Shown here piece by piece: positions 1-7,146 of a stretch of 14,723 nucleotides of DNA. The number at the start of each line of letters is the position of its first letter. Position 1 is the stretch's first letter. The stretch comes from Candidatus Saccharimonadota bacterium. GTDB taxonomy: Bacteria > Patescibacteriota > Saccharimonadia > Saccharimonadales > Saccharimonadaceae. The position numbers and the translations under genes are program-made. The DNA is taken from positions 1 to 14,723 of the forward strand of contig DAIDJW010000012.1 in NCBI GenBank assembly GCA_027451185.1. The letters run 5' to 3'. Under the pieces are notes generated by a model. The model did not search any database. It was not told the origin of the DNA and was given only the letters and a program-made list of their open reading frames with translations.

Positions 1-350
1 CTATTCATGTAGACGGTGTAGGTATCGCCTGCTGCCTGAACCAAACCGGCATTAGCACCGTCGATTAACTTTTGATCGTCGAGCCTACCGTCGTAGTTAG
101 CCTTAAGCGTTTGATAGGTTGTCTGGACGCTCGAAAGGTCTAACGTACCGCCGTAAACGTTATAACCAAAGACCGGGCCGATGACGCTGGCTATCTGGGC
201 ATTAAACGTACCGGCGACGTAACCTATTCCGGCTACAGCCACAAACAGCAAAAATTGCACAGTTGGCGATAATTTCTTCTTCCGATTATGATGATGCGGT
301 TTGTCGGTCGGTGGCGTCGATTGCTCCGATGGCGGCGGCGTATAGGCCAT
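1..350 (-). CDS. S41 family C-terminal processing protease (CtpA-like), N-terminal part, cut by the left window edge
   Basis: The first 116 codons of a gene that continues past base 1. The start is the ATG at 350-348, preceded by a purine-rich Shine-Dalgarno stretch (AGAGAGGA). The protein begins with a Pro/Thr-rich, presumably cytoplasmic tail (about residues 1-30, with a triple His and a Lys/Arg cluster near 19-26). One membrane segment follows at about 31-49, then an extracytoplasmic region with LDLSSVQTTYQ, YDGRLDD and GDTYTVYMN. That last pattern, a small helical region ending in G-D-x-Y-T-x-Y-M, is typical of the segment before the PDZ domain in S41 processing proteases. The PDZ domain and the Ser/Lys dyad lie outside the window, so catalysis cannot be checked. 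Gene order after ftsE, ftsX and a CHAP hydrolase fits an envelope protease acting near the division machinery; its substrate is unknown. Family assignment is fairly confident, gene symbol is not. Confidence 0.78.
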   Translation of the reverse strand, partial: MAYTPPPSEQSTPPTDKPHHHNRKKKLSPTVQFLLFVAVAGIGYVAGTFNAQIASVIGPVFGYNVYGGTLDLSSVQTTYQTLKANYDGRLDDQKLIDGANAGLVQAAGDTYTVYMN

Positions 351-385
351 GCTAAGTCCTCTCTCTAAAACTGGTTAACCATATA

Positions 386-391
386 AGTATA
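386..391 (-). promoter_or_regulatory. Possible -10 box for the S41 protease gene
   Basis: On the minus strand TATACT (5 of 6 to TATAAT) lies 36 bases before the ATG at 350. This would give a leader of about 30 bases that includes the Shine-Dalgarno sequence. There is no good -35 at 16-18 bases upstream, where the flank of a hairpin (391-414) sits instead. Moderate to low confidence. Confidence 0.35.
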
Positions 392-414
392 GCGCACCCT
401 TTGGGGAATGCGCT
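391..414 (-). terminator. Hairpin between the CHAP hydrolase and S41 protease genes; weak terminator or processing site
   Basis: A perfect 6-bp outer stem (AGCGCA at 391-396 pairing with TGCGCT at 409-414) encloses an inner CCC/GGG stem, a TTTG loop and a two-base bulge. It is the only strong inverted repeat I see in the gaps of this window. Neither strand has a clear run of T after it, so it is a poor intrinsic terminator. It could attenuate readthrough from the hydrolase gene or protect an mRNA end. Confidence 0.4.
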
Positions 415-455
415 ACTGCTTTACGATATAAAAAGTTATTTAATATACACTTATG

Positions 456-1682
456 TTACGGAAACCGCAAAAAATACACGCCGCTGGCTTTTATATCCAT
501 AGTGCTATATTCGCCGGTGCCGTAGAAATTGTATTGACTTACGTGAATCCAGCCATCACTATCGGCGGCTCTTTCTACTACCATGGCGTGACCCAATGGT
601 GCAAAACTACCATCTACAGGCAAAATCACCGCATCGCCTGGCTGAGGGTCTGTGACAATAGTTGCGTTTCCCAGATATATCGCACTCCCCATGCTCCATA
701 CGCCACCGTCACTATTTGGCGCCCACTGATAGGCATTGCCATGCCCAGAAAATGCGGGGACGTTTTTACCGAAGCGAGCGCTCATCGCCCAGGCTACGTA
801 GCTGACGCACTCCCTATTCAATAGTTGCCAAGGGTCGTTATAACTGTCCTGACTACCGCAGTATGGATAGCCTCCCGAGCAACCCATATTGCCGCTCCAG
901 TTTTTATACTGGAAGGAACCAACCACGCCCGACCCACCGCCGCCTCTAGAAAGTATACTTTGATAGTACGCACGCTGAGCAGCAGACGCCGCCGCCTGTT
1001 GTGCCTGTGCGTTGGCCACAAGTTGTTGATATTTAGCCTCTTGGCCCTGTGTTTCGTCCACTAGTTGCTGTTGTTGTGCACGCTGATTATTGAGTTGTGT
1101 TTTTTGACTGTTCTGCACGTCTAGGACTTTCTGTGTCTCGTCCTTTTGAGATTGAAGTTGGGTCTGAAGTGTCTGAATTTGGTTAATCGTTGAAGTCAAT
1201 TGATCTTGCATCGACGAGCGGTAGGTTTGTTGGTCTAGATAATCACTAATGTTCTTGCTACTGGCCAACATTTCAATTGGCGTGATTTGGCTGTTGACAT
1301 ATAAATCGGCCAGAACCTGCCCTAGGGCATCTTTGTTACTCTGAATTCGCCTTTCAGTGTCGGCAATTTTACTCACCAGCTGATCGTACTTAGCCTGGCT
1401 AAGGTTAATCTGCGCCTGAAGTGAGGCTATTTGATTATCATATGCAGCAATTGCATTCTGATATGTTTGCGCTTGCTGAGCTAGTTGAGCAGACTGAGCA
1501 TTATAAGCATTGATTTGGCTTTGCAGGGCATTGATCTGGTCATCGTATCGATCGGCGTAAGTTGGTTTGTTGACGAATAAGTTAACCGATGTAACACCGG
1601 CAGCAAGCAAAACAAAAGAAATAACCACGAGGATACCGCGGCGCAAGCGTCTAGGAACTGTTGTGGTGGCGCGCAGCTTCAT
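456..1682 (-). CDS. Secreted coiled-coil CHAP peptidoglycan hydrolase, PcsB-like
   Basis: A 408-residue predicted cell-wall hydrolase. Residues 1-43 are a signal peptide: basic start (RRLRR at 11-15), hydrophobic core 17-35, likely cleavage after TYA at 41-43. Residues about 44-240 are a Gln/Ala-rich coiled coil, and a glycine linker (GGGGSG, 247-252) leads to a C-terminal CHAP domain of about 280-408. Visible catalytic candidates are Cys292 (ECVSY), His365 (GHAMVVE), Glu370 and Asn385 (QYNFYG), the usual Cys-His-Glu/Asn arrangement of CHAP amidases/endopeptidases. Cys268 and Cys275 before the domain could form a disulfide. The gene follows ftsE-ftsX by 61 bases. In Streptococcus the equivalent protein, PcsB, is activated by FtsEX through its coiled coil, so the same partnership is inferred here. 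It has its own promoter and no Shine-Dalgarno sequence. Whether it acts as an amidase or an endopeptidase cannot be read from sequence. Confidence 0.88.
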   Translation of the reverse strand: MKLRATTTVPRRLRRGILVVISFVLLAAGVTSVNLFVNKPTYADRYDDQINALQSQINAYNAQSAQLAQQAQTYQNAIAAYDNQIASLQAQINLSQAKYDQLVSKIADTERRIQSNKDALGQVLADLYVNSQITPIEMLASSKNISDYLDQQTYRSSMQDQLTSTINQIQTLQTQLQSQKDETQKVLDVQNSQKTQLNNQRAQQQQLVDETQGQEAKYQQLVANAQAQQAAASAAQRAYYQSILSRGGGGSGVVGSFQYKNWSGNMGCSGGYPYCGSQDSYNDPWQLLNRECVSYVAWAMSARFGKNVPAFSGHGNAYQWAPNSDGGVWSMGSAIYLGNATIVTDPQPGDAVILPVDGSFAPLGHAMVVERAADSDGWIHVSQYNFYGTGEYSTMDIKASGVYFLRFP

Positions 1683-1691
1683 ACTAATCTA

Positions 1692-1720
1692 ACTGTAGCA
1701 TAAGCTTTATTAGTCGTCAA
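1692..1720 (-). promoter_or_regulatory. Promoter of the CHAP hydrolase gene, with -35 and extended -10
   Basis: On the minus strand TTGACG (1720-1715, 5 of 6 to consensus) is followed by exactly 17 bases and TACAGT (1697-1692), which is preceded by TGC, an extended -10. The last base of the -10 is 10 bases from the A of the ATG at 1682. The transcript would therefore start about 3 bases before the start codon or at it. No Shine-Dalgarno sequence is present, which predicts a leaderless or nearly leaderless mRNA. Confidence 0.65.
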
Positions 1721-1743
1721 GATATCAGAAACCGCCAAAGTGT

Positions 1744-2727
1744 CTAGATTTTAAGATAGCGGCGCGTCGCTAGCAGCGACGACAGCACGCCAATAATCGA
1801 ACCGGCAATAATCATGGCTAGCAGCACAAAGCCGCCATAATACGTCACAAATTCCATGGTTGGTTTAATAGTCACCTGATAATGATCTAGGCCTGGCGTG
1901 GCAAAATATAGCGCCATATACGCAAGAACACTAGCCACGATTGCGGCAATAAATCCATAGACAATCGCCTCAACCAAGAACGGCCCGCGGATAAATGACT
2001 TTTCGGCGCCAATTAATTTCATCATTTGAATTTCTTCGCTGCGGCTAAAGATAGCCATGCGGATAGTGTTGAATATTACCAGAATCGACAAAGCCGCGAA
2101 TATAACGCTAGCGCCCACGCCGACTTGCTGGGCAAAGACTAATGCTCGGCCAATCGTTTTAATTGATTCACTTTGCGGACCGGCAAACGTTGGCGGTCGA
2201 CTAGGATCAAGGTTGGCTTTAATTAGTTTGTCGGTTTTAACAAAGTTCTGTAGCTCGCTAGTGTTGTTAATGTCGACCATCTTGACGTGAATCGTGGCTG
2301 GAATCTGGTTGGTGGCAATTGTCGCAGCGCTGATAATATTTGCGTCGCCCTTGAATTCATTGATTAGGTCCTGCCGCCCCTGACTAGAACTGACATATGT
2401 CACTTCGCGCACACTCTTGAGTTTACTAATACTACTTTCGACTTTTTGGGCGTCGGTGTCTGATATATCTTTTTGAAGATATATTGAAATATCAACCTTG
2501 TTACGTACCGTGGTTAAGGTGTCGCTTAGTACGCGGTGCGCCGCAACTGTTGTGAAGATCAAAAACAACGTCACGGTCATAACCGCCGTCGCGGCCAGTG
2601 ACAGCCAGGCATTGCGCGTAAAATTATTAACGCCATAGCGGCACATCCGCACAAAGGTTAACATTTTGCGGCGGTGTCGTTTTTGCTGAGCATACGTCTT
2701 GGAGTCGAGTTTTTTCTTCGGTGCCAT
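1744..2727 (-). CDS. ftsX: Cell-division ABC transporter permease FtsX
   Basis: A 327-residue FtsX permease, the membrane partner of FtsE that passes an ATP-driven signal to a peptidoglycan hydrolase outside the cell. The layout is canonical: a basic cytoplasmic N-terminus (KKK at 4-6, KRHRRK at 16-21), TM1 about 40-62, and a large extracytoplasmic loop of about 63-199. TM2 lies at about 200-222, a cytoplasmic coupling segment RSEEIQMMKLIGA at 229-241, TM3 about 251-275 and TM4 about 296-320. The R-x-E-I-x-x-M-K-L-I-G-A motif is the FtsX-type coupling helix that contacts FtsE. The start overlaps the ftsE stop by one base (TAATG), and a distant GAGGGGAG lies inside the end of ftsE, so translational coupling is likely. 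The CHAP hydrolase encoded next is the probable client of the large loop; this is inferred from the FtsEX-PcsB family. Confidence 0.93.
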   Translation of the reverse strand: MAPKKKLDSKTYAQQKRHRRKMLTFVRMCRYGVNNFTRNAWLSLAATAVMTVTLFLIFTTVAAHRVLSDTLTTVRNKVDISIYLQKDISDTDAQKVESSISKLKSVREVTYVSSSQGRQDLINEFKGDANIISAATIATNQIPATIHVKMVDINNTSELQNFVKTDKLIKANLDPSRPPTFAGPQSESIKTIGRALVFAQQVGVGASVIFAALSILVIFNTIRMAIFSRSEEIQMMKLIGAEKSFIRGPFLVEAIVYGFIAAIVASVLAYMALYFATPGLDHYQVTIKPTMEFVTYYGGFVLLAMIIAGSIIGVLSSLLATRRYLKI

Positions 2728-3410
2728 TATTGTCTATAACTCCCCTCTGACTGGTCGGATGTAATCTTGCCATGCTCCAGCGTAATAACGCGGCGCTTTA
2801 GCTTGTTAACAATATCGGCATTGTGGGTCGTCAGCAGCACGGTTGTGCCGTATTTGTTGATTTTTTCTAGCAGGCGCACAATATCCCAGCCGTGCTTAGG
2901 GTCTAGGTTACCGGTTGGCTCATCGGCGATTAAAATCTTCGGCTGGCGAACAACTGCCCTGGCGATAGCCACTCGTTGGCGCTCACCACCAGATAATTCA
3001 GACGGGAACTTCTTTTCCTTGCCAGTTAGACCAACCAGCTCGATCACCTTGGGTACGGTGTTTTTAATCTCGCGGCCAGTCATGCCGGCGATTTCTAGCG
3101 CAAAGGCTATGTTTTCAAACACCGTTCGCTGTGGTAGCAGCTTAAAATCTTGAAAGACCACCCCAATTTTACGGCGTAACATTGGGATTTCGCGGTCTTT
3201 TAAGGTGTCGTAGTCGATACCACCAACGACGATTTTGCCACTAGTTGGTTTTTCTTCGCGCGTTAGTAGCTTAAGCAAAGTTGACTTGCCGGCACCAGAC
3301 GATCCGACAATAATCACAAATTCGCGTGGCTCGACGAACAAACTCGCACGATTTAATGCCGGCGCTGAGTCCTTGCCGTAAGTTTTTGTTACCCTATCTA
3401 ATAGAATCAT
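2727..3410 (-). CDS. ftsE: Cell-division ABC transporter ATPase FtsE
   Basis: A 227-residue ABC ATPase of normal FtsE length. Walker A is GSSGAGKST at 36-44, the Q-loop Gln is residue 87 (VVFQDFKLLP), the signature is LSGGERQ at 139-145, Walker B is ILIADE at 159-164 with Glu164 as the catalytic base, and the H-loop His is 196. The F-Q-D-F-x-L-L stretch after the Q-loop is typical of FtsE rather than LolD or MacB. With FtsX it forms a complex at the division site that hydrolyses ATP to switch on a cell-wall hydrolase, not to transport a solute. The start is the ATG at 3410; I see no Shine-Dalgarno sequence before it, but a perfect TATAAT ends 11 bases upstream. The stop overlaps ftsX by one base. 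Confidence 0.95.
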   Translation of the reverse strand: MILLDRVTKTYGKDSAPALNRASLFVEPREFVIIVGSSGAGKSTLLKLLTREEKPTSGKIVVGGIDYDTLKDREIPMLRRKIGVVFQDFKLLPQRTVFENIAFALEIAGMTGREIKNTVPKVIELVGLTGKEKKFPSELSGGERQRVAIARAVVRQPKILIADEPTGNLDPKHGWDIVRLLEKINKYGTTVLLTTHNADIVNKLKRRVITLEHGKITSDQSEGSYRQ

Positions 3411-3421
3411 TGCTACGACAT

Positions 3422-3430
3422 ATTATAGCA
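3422..3430 (-). promoter_or_regulatory. Extended -10 promoter of ftsE
   Basis: TGCTATAAT on the minus strand, a perfect -10 hexamer with the TGn extension (and TATG before it). There is no convincing -35 at 16-18 bases, which extended -10 promoters tolerate. The start of transcription would fall near 3415, leaving only about 5 untranslated bases before the ATG at 3410. The upstream half is shared base for base with the CHAP hydrolase promoter (AGCTTATGCTA, 3436-3426). Confidence 0.65.
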
Positions 3431-3459
3431 TAAGCTCGGTCAGTCCATAGGCCTTAATC

Positions 3460-4539
3460 TTATTTATCACCACGCTCTAGATAGGCGTTGATAAAGCCAT
3501 CAAGCTTGCCGTCCAGGACACCAGTTGCGTCACGGTCTTCATATTTAGTGCGAGTGTCTTTCACGAGTGTATAAGGGTGCAGAACGTAATTACGGATTTG
3601 GCTACCCCAGTTAGCTGACTCGCCCGCTTGCAGGTCTTTAATCGTCGCAGTGTGCTGCTCAAGCTGCATTTGCGCTAGTTTGGAGCGTAAAATTTTGAGT
3701 GCCGTTTCTTTATTTTGCAGCTGCGAGCGCTCGTTTTGAATCGATACGACAATACCGGTTGGAATGTGGGTCACACGTACAGCACTATCGGTGGTATTAA
3801 CCGATTGGCCGCCGTGCCCCCCCGACCGATAAACGTCAATCTTTAGGTCTTTATCGTCAATTTGAATCTCTTCGGGCGAATCAATTTGCGGCAAAACCTC
3901 AACTAGCGCAAAGCTGGTTTGGCGCAAATTGTCGCTATTAAAGGGACTCAGCCGCACCAAACGGTGCACGCCATTTTCGGAGCGCAATTTGCCGTAGGCG
4001 TACGGACCAGTGACTTCAATCACGCTTGACTTGATGCCCGCCTCTTCGCCGCTTGAACGCTCAATGACGCTTGTCGACATGCCGGACTTTTCGGCCCAGC
4101 GCAAGTACATGCGCTCGAGCATTTCCGTCCAGTCCTGCGCGTCGGTACCACCGGCACCGGCCGACAAACGTAAAATGGCATTATGGTCGTCGTATTCGCC
4201 GTCAAACAGCAGGTCTAGTCGACGTTGGCCATATTCTTGTTCAAGGGCACTCAGTTGAGTTTCGAATTCTGGTTGCAGGCTGTCGTCACCCAGGTCCATT
4301 AACTCGACCAGGTCGGCAGTTTGAGTTTGCAAAGTCAGCCACGGCTCAGTCACCGCTTGCACGGCGGCTAGCTGACGGCTTTTATCTTGCGCATAAGCTG
4401 GATTGTTCCAAATTTCGGGCGCTAATAACTCAGCCTCTAACTCGGCCAGACGCTGTAATTTATCCTCAATATGCAAACGCTCGAGCGCGGCATTGATTTG
4501 GTCGAGCAGGTCTTTGGTGCGTTTTTGCAGTTGATGCAT
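3460..4539 (-). CDS. prfB: Peptide chain release factor 2
   Basis: A 359-residue class I release factor. The stop-recognition motif SPF at 198-200 marks it as RF2 (UAA and UGA), since RF1 has PxT there. The catalytic GGQ is at 243-245 within SGGHGGQSVN, followed by TDSAVRVTH as expected. The N-terminal helical domain covers about 1-110. The frame is open from ATG 4539 to the end, with no CTTTGA programmed frameshift around codons 22-26 where the E. coli gene has one. Alignment by eye of the first 50 residues with E. coli RF2 shows equal length, so nothing is missing. It starts 18 bases after the murD stop with no Shine-Dalgarno sequence. RF2 together with TGA stops in neighbouring genes indicates the standard meaning of UGA. 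Confidence 0.96.
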   Translation of the reverse strand: MHQLQKRTKDLLDQINAALERLHIEDKLQRLAELEAELLAPEIWNNPAYAQDKSRQLAAVQAVTEPWLTLQTQTADLVELMDLGDDSLQPEFETQLSALEQEYGQRRLDLLFDGEYDDHNAILRLSAGAGGTDAQDWTEMLERMYLRWAEKSGMSTSVIERSSGEEAGIKSSVIEVTGPYAYGKLRSENGVHRLVRLSPFNSDNLRQTSFALVEVLPQIDSPEEIQIDDKDLKIDVYRSGGHGGQSVNTTDSAVRVTHIPTGIVVSIQNERSQLQNKETALKILRSKLAQMQLEQHTATIKDLQAGESANWGSQIRNYVLHPYTLVKDTRTKYEDRDATGVLDGKLDGFINAYLERGDK

Positions 4540-4546
4540 ATCTATT

Positions 4547-4552
4547 ACTATA
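4547..4552 (-). promoter_or_regulatory. Possible -10 box placing prfB on a leaderless transcript
   Basis: TATAGT on the minus strand (5 of 6 to TATAAT) ends 8 bases before the A of the prfB ATG at 4539, so transcription would begin at or one base before the start codon. A TG precedes it directly, without the spacer base of a classical extended -10. No good -35 is visible. Support comes mainly from the same arrangement at ftsE, serS and the CHAP hydrolase gene. Confidence 0.42.
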
Positions 4553-4557
4553 CAGTA

Positions 4558-5841
4558 CTACAAATTATTAACAGCTGACTGGAACTGGTCGCCCCTATCG
4601 GCGTAGTTTTTGAACATACCAAAACTGGCCGCTGCTGGACTAAGCAGCACGGTTGACCCGGGCTGCGCCAGACTGGCCGCTCGTTTGACGATATCATTCA
4701 TACCCAAAGATGGGTCGATAACCTCATAGCCCCTAAAGCCCACCCTATCAAAAGCAGCGGCAATGGTTGATGCTTCAGCGCCAACTAGCAACGCCTTAGA
4801 TTGCTGCGTCACAAGTTCACGAGCCAAGTCACTAAAATCGGAGCCCTTTGATGAACCGCCCAAAATGATAACTTTCGGCCCGTCAAAAGCCCGCATAGCA
4901 GCAATCGCCGAACTGGGCGTCGTGGCAATGCTGTCGTCGTAGTAGCCGACACCGTTCACGGTAGCTACGAATTGCAAGCGATGCGGCAAACCCTGAAAGC
5001 TATGCAGTCCAGCCTCAATTACGGCCGGCTCCTTCACGCACTGCCAGACAGCATCAATCGCCGCGCAAGCGTTGTCTAGGTTGTGGGCGCCTCTTAACCG
5101 TAAAGCATCAGCTGAACAAATTTTTTGTTCGCCGTAATAAAAACTACCGTCTTTAATATGGGCGCTCTCATCGCTCTGATAGCCAATTTTTTTAGCTTGC
5201 GAGCTGGCGGCAATTTGGCGCGCATAGGTGTTGTTTTGGTTATAAATCAGCAAATCGTTAGCCGTTTGATGGGCGGCAATTTGAGCTTTGGCGGCGACAT
5301 ATTCGGCCATGTCGAGATGGACGTCAAGGTGTTCTTGTTCGATATACAGTACCACCGCGATGTGCGGCGACCGTTCTAGGTCCCACAGCTGAAAGCTCGA
5401 CAGTTCGTAAACCACTAAATCATCGGCGTTAATTTTGTCTAGAATATCAAGGCTTGGCAGACCAATATTACCAACCAGCCAAACTTTTTTACCGGCAGCC
5501 TGAAGAATACTAGCCGCCAAGCTGGCTGTTGTCCCCTTTCCTTTTGATCCAGTGACGCCGGTAATCGGCGCTTTGCATTTGGCAAAAAACTCATTAGCAC
5601 CCGACCAAATTTTGCCGTCGGTTATAATTTTGCGCGGTGCCAAGCCGGCCGTCCGGATAACCATATCAAAACCGTTCAGTTGACTAAAAGCGTCTGGCCC
5701 TAAGATGGTTTTTGTGCCATCCGGTAGGCCTTCTAGGCTGGTTTTTTCGTCGACAATAGTTAAATCGTTAGTGGGGTCGGCCGACCAGTAACGGTAGTTA
5801 GCTTGCCCCTCAACCCCGAACCCGGCAATGGCGATTTTCAT
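4558..5841 (-). CDS. murD: UDP-N-acetylmuramoylalanine--D-glutamate ligase
   Basis: A 427-residue Mur ligase that adds D-Glu to UDP-MurNAc-L-Ala in cytoplasmic peptidoglycan precursor synthesis. Seen in order: a Rossmann-like N-terminus (IAGFGVEG, 5-12), ATP-binding loop GVTGSKGKGTT (95-105), GNIG (124-127), ELSSFQL (146-152), a probable carbamylated lysine K185 in the EYVAAKAQI context, GAHNLDNACAA (251-261), GGSSKGSDF (328-336) and LSPAAASFGMFKNY (400-413). By alignment to E. coli MurD, K332 matches K348, S406 matches S415 and Y413 matches F422, which help hold D-Glu. The DSKAT motif is DSIAT here (303-307), so the lysine equivalent to K319 is isoleucine. The start overlaps the preceding stop as ATGA, with GAGGGGG about 8 bases upstream. 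Confidence 0.93.
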   Translation of the reverse strand: MKIAIAGFGVEGQANYRYWSADPTNDLTIVDEKTSLEGLPDGTKTILGPDAFSQLNGFDMVIRTAGLAPRKIITDGKIWSGANEFFAKCKAPITGVTGSKGKGTTASLAASILQAAGKKVWLVGNIGLPSLDILDKINADDLVVYELSSFQLWDLERSPHIAVVLYIEQEHLDVHLDMAEYVAAKAQIAAHQTANDLLIYNQNNTYARQIAASSQAKKIGYQSDESAHIKDGSFYYGEQKICSADALRLRGAHNLDNACAAIDAVWQCVKEPAVIEAGLHSFQGLPHRLQFVATVNGVGYYDDSIATTPSSAIAAMRAFDGPKVIILGGSSKGSDFSDLARELVTQQSKALLVGAEASTIAAAFDRVGFRGYEVIDPSLGMNDIVKRAASLAQPGSTVLLSPAAASFGMFKNYADRGDQFQSAVNNL

Positions 5842-7145
5842 AATTCCGTCCCCCTCGACGATAGTGCCAACTGGAGTTTATTGTAAAGTAACTTAGTATC
5901 GTCTTTAGTGACATTGCCAATTAGGCCAAGCGTCCAAATACCGCTTTCAATAAATTCCTTAGCCAGTGCTTCAATTTGTGATAATTTGGTGTGTTTGATA
6001 TATTTTGGTGAATTGTTAATATCATCAATAAAATCTTTTTCAAAATATTCGTCGCCATACCAATTAGCTAAACTAGCAACTGTTTGCCCGCGCATCTCAA
6101 AACCACCTAAGGCGTATTGCTTGGCCACCTCGAGCTCGGTATCTTTTAAGTCACCTTTGGCGATCTTGCTCAGTTGCGTGGCGATTAAATCAAACAACGC
6201 CGAGGAGTTAGCTAGACTGATCTGACCATAAAAGTCCCACGACGACACCCCACTTACGTCACTAGAAGTATGCGAACCCATGCCATAGCACAAACCGAGA
6301 CTGCGGGCCTTACCCCATATCCTTGAGTGAAAAGTTCCGTTTAATATATGGTTAAGCGCCCCCATGGTGTCTTGCTCAGACGATGTTAACTCCCGGTTGA
6401 GGGCCAGCGTCAGCAAAAACCGCACGCTAGACATATCTTTGCGAACGATGGTTACTGGCGGCGCTTCGTGATAATGGCTCATTTTTACCGGTAGACGCTT
6501 ACCTCGCGGCAACTTCCAAGCTTCAAGTTTGGCTATAATCTTATCGCGGTTACCGCCAAGGTCGCCAGCAATAATAAAACGTAGATTTTCGGTGGTGTGC
6601 GTTGCTTTATGGTGTCGCCTTATGTCGCCGGTCGTAATAGCATCGACAGTTTCCAGTTTTTTGCTATCAAGCGCCAGTTCCTCGCCCAACGCACGATAAA
6701 CCCGCTGATTAATCATCCGTCCATAATTATTAAGGTCGCCAGTTAACTCCTCGCGCACGTTACCCTTTTCGGCATCAAGAATCTTCTCCTTATACGTAGG
6801 CTCAACGATTGTCATCTTTAGTACGTCCAAAATCCGCTCCCATTCCATAAGAGCGCTGTCGACATAATAACCCATATCCCTATCCCAGGTTATGGCATTA
6901 TAACGAGCACCATTTTTCGTTATTTCCTGGCTAAAGGCCTCGGGATTATCAAAAACTTTATTCGTGCCAAAGGCCATATGCTCCATGACGTGAGCTGTCT
7001 GCTGTCGTTCTGGCTTGTCGACATAATCATTGCCGGCTCGAAAACAAAAGCTAAAAGACGCCACGGTCGTGCCTGGTACATCGATTAGCAAACCCCTAGC
7101 ACCGTTTTTTAGGACTAATTCGCGCACCGTATGTTTGATCGGCAT
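5838..7145 (-). CDS. M16 family zinc metallopeptidase, second of a tandem pair
   Basis: A 435-residue M16 (pitrilysin/processing-peptidase) protein. I start it at ATG 7145, not at an upstream in-frame ATG at 7181. An AAGGAG sits 6 bases before 7145, and from there the protein aligns with its neighbour from the first residues (both read HTV, then LKNGARGLLIDVPG). Using the 7145 start, the inverted zinc motif HxxEH is HVMEH at 52-56, and the third ligand is Glu133 in EKGNVREEL, 77 residues on as expected, with the conserved Glu126 seven before it. The second half carries a GLCYGMG stretch, the usual M16 C-terminal substrate-binding segment. No signal peptide or membrane segment is visible, so it is probably cytoplasmic. 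It probably pairs with its paralogue. It ends in TGA overlapping murD by four bases. Substrate unknown. Confidence 0.87.
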   Translation of the reverse strand: MPIKHTVRELVLKNGARGLLIDVPGTTVASFSFCFRAGNDYVDKPERQQTAHVMEHMAFGTNKVFDNPEAFSQEITKNGARYNAITWDRDMGYYVDSALMEWERILDVLKMTIVEPTYKEKILDAEKGNVREELTGDLNNYGRMINQRVYRALGEELALDSKKLETVDAITTGDIRRHHKATHTTENLRFIIAGDLGGNRDKIIAKLEAWKLPRGKRLPVKMSHYHEAPPVTIVRKDMSSVRFLLTLALNRELTSSEQDTMGALNHILNGTFHSRIWGKARSLGLCYGMGSHTSSDVSGVSSWDFYGQISLANSSALFDLIATQLSKIAKGDLKDTELEVAKQYALGGFEMRGQTVASLANWYGDEYFEKDFIDDINNSPKYIKHTKLSQIEALAKEFIESGIWTLGLIGNVTKDDTKLLYNKLQLALSSRGTEL

Positions 7146-7146
7146 A

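Noticed and set aside
2767..3153. A 128-codon open frame on the plus strand opposite ftsE, and similar long plus-strand frames opposite prfB (4071-4496) and the hydrolase (453-824)
   Set aside because: They lie wholly or almost wholly opposite conserved genes with intact motifs, show no recognisable domain, and have no supporting ribosome-binding site that I can see. They are shadow frames.
3411..3459. An intrinsic terminator between prfB and ftsE
   Set aside because: No stable inverted repeat followed by a T-run is present on the minus strand; only the ftsE promoter is supported.
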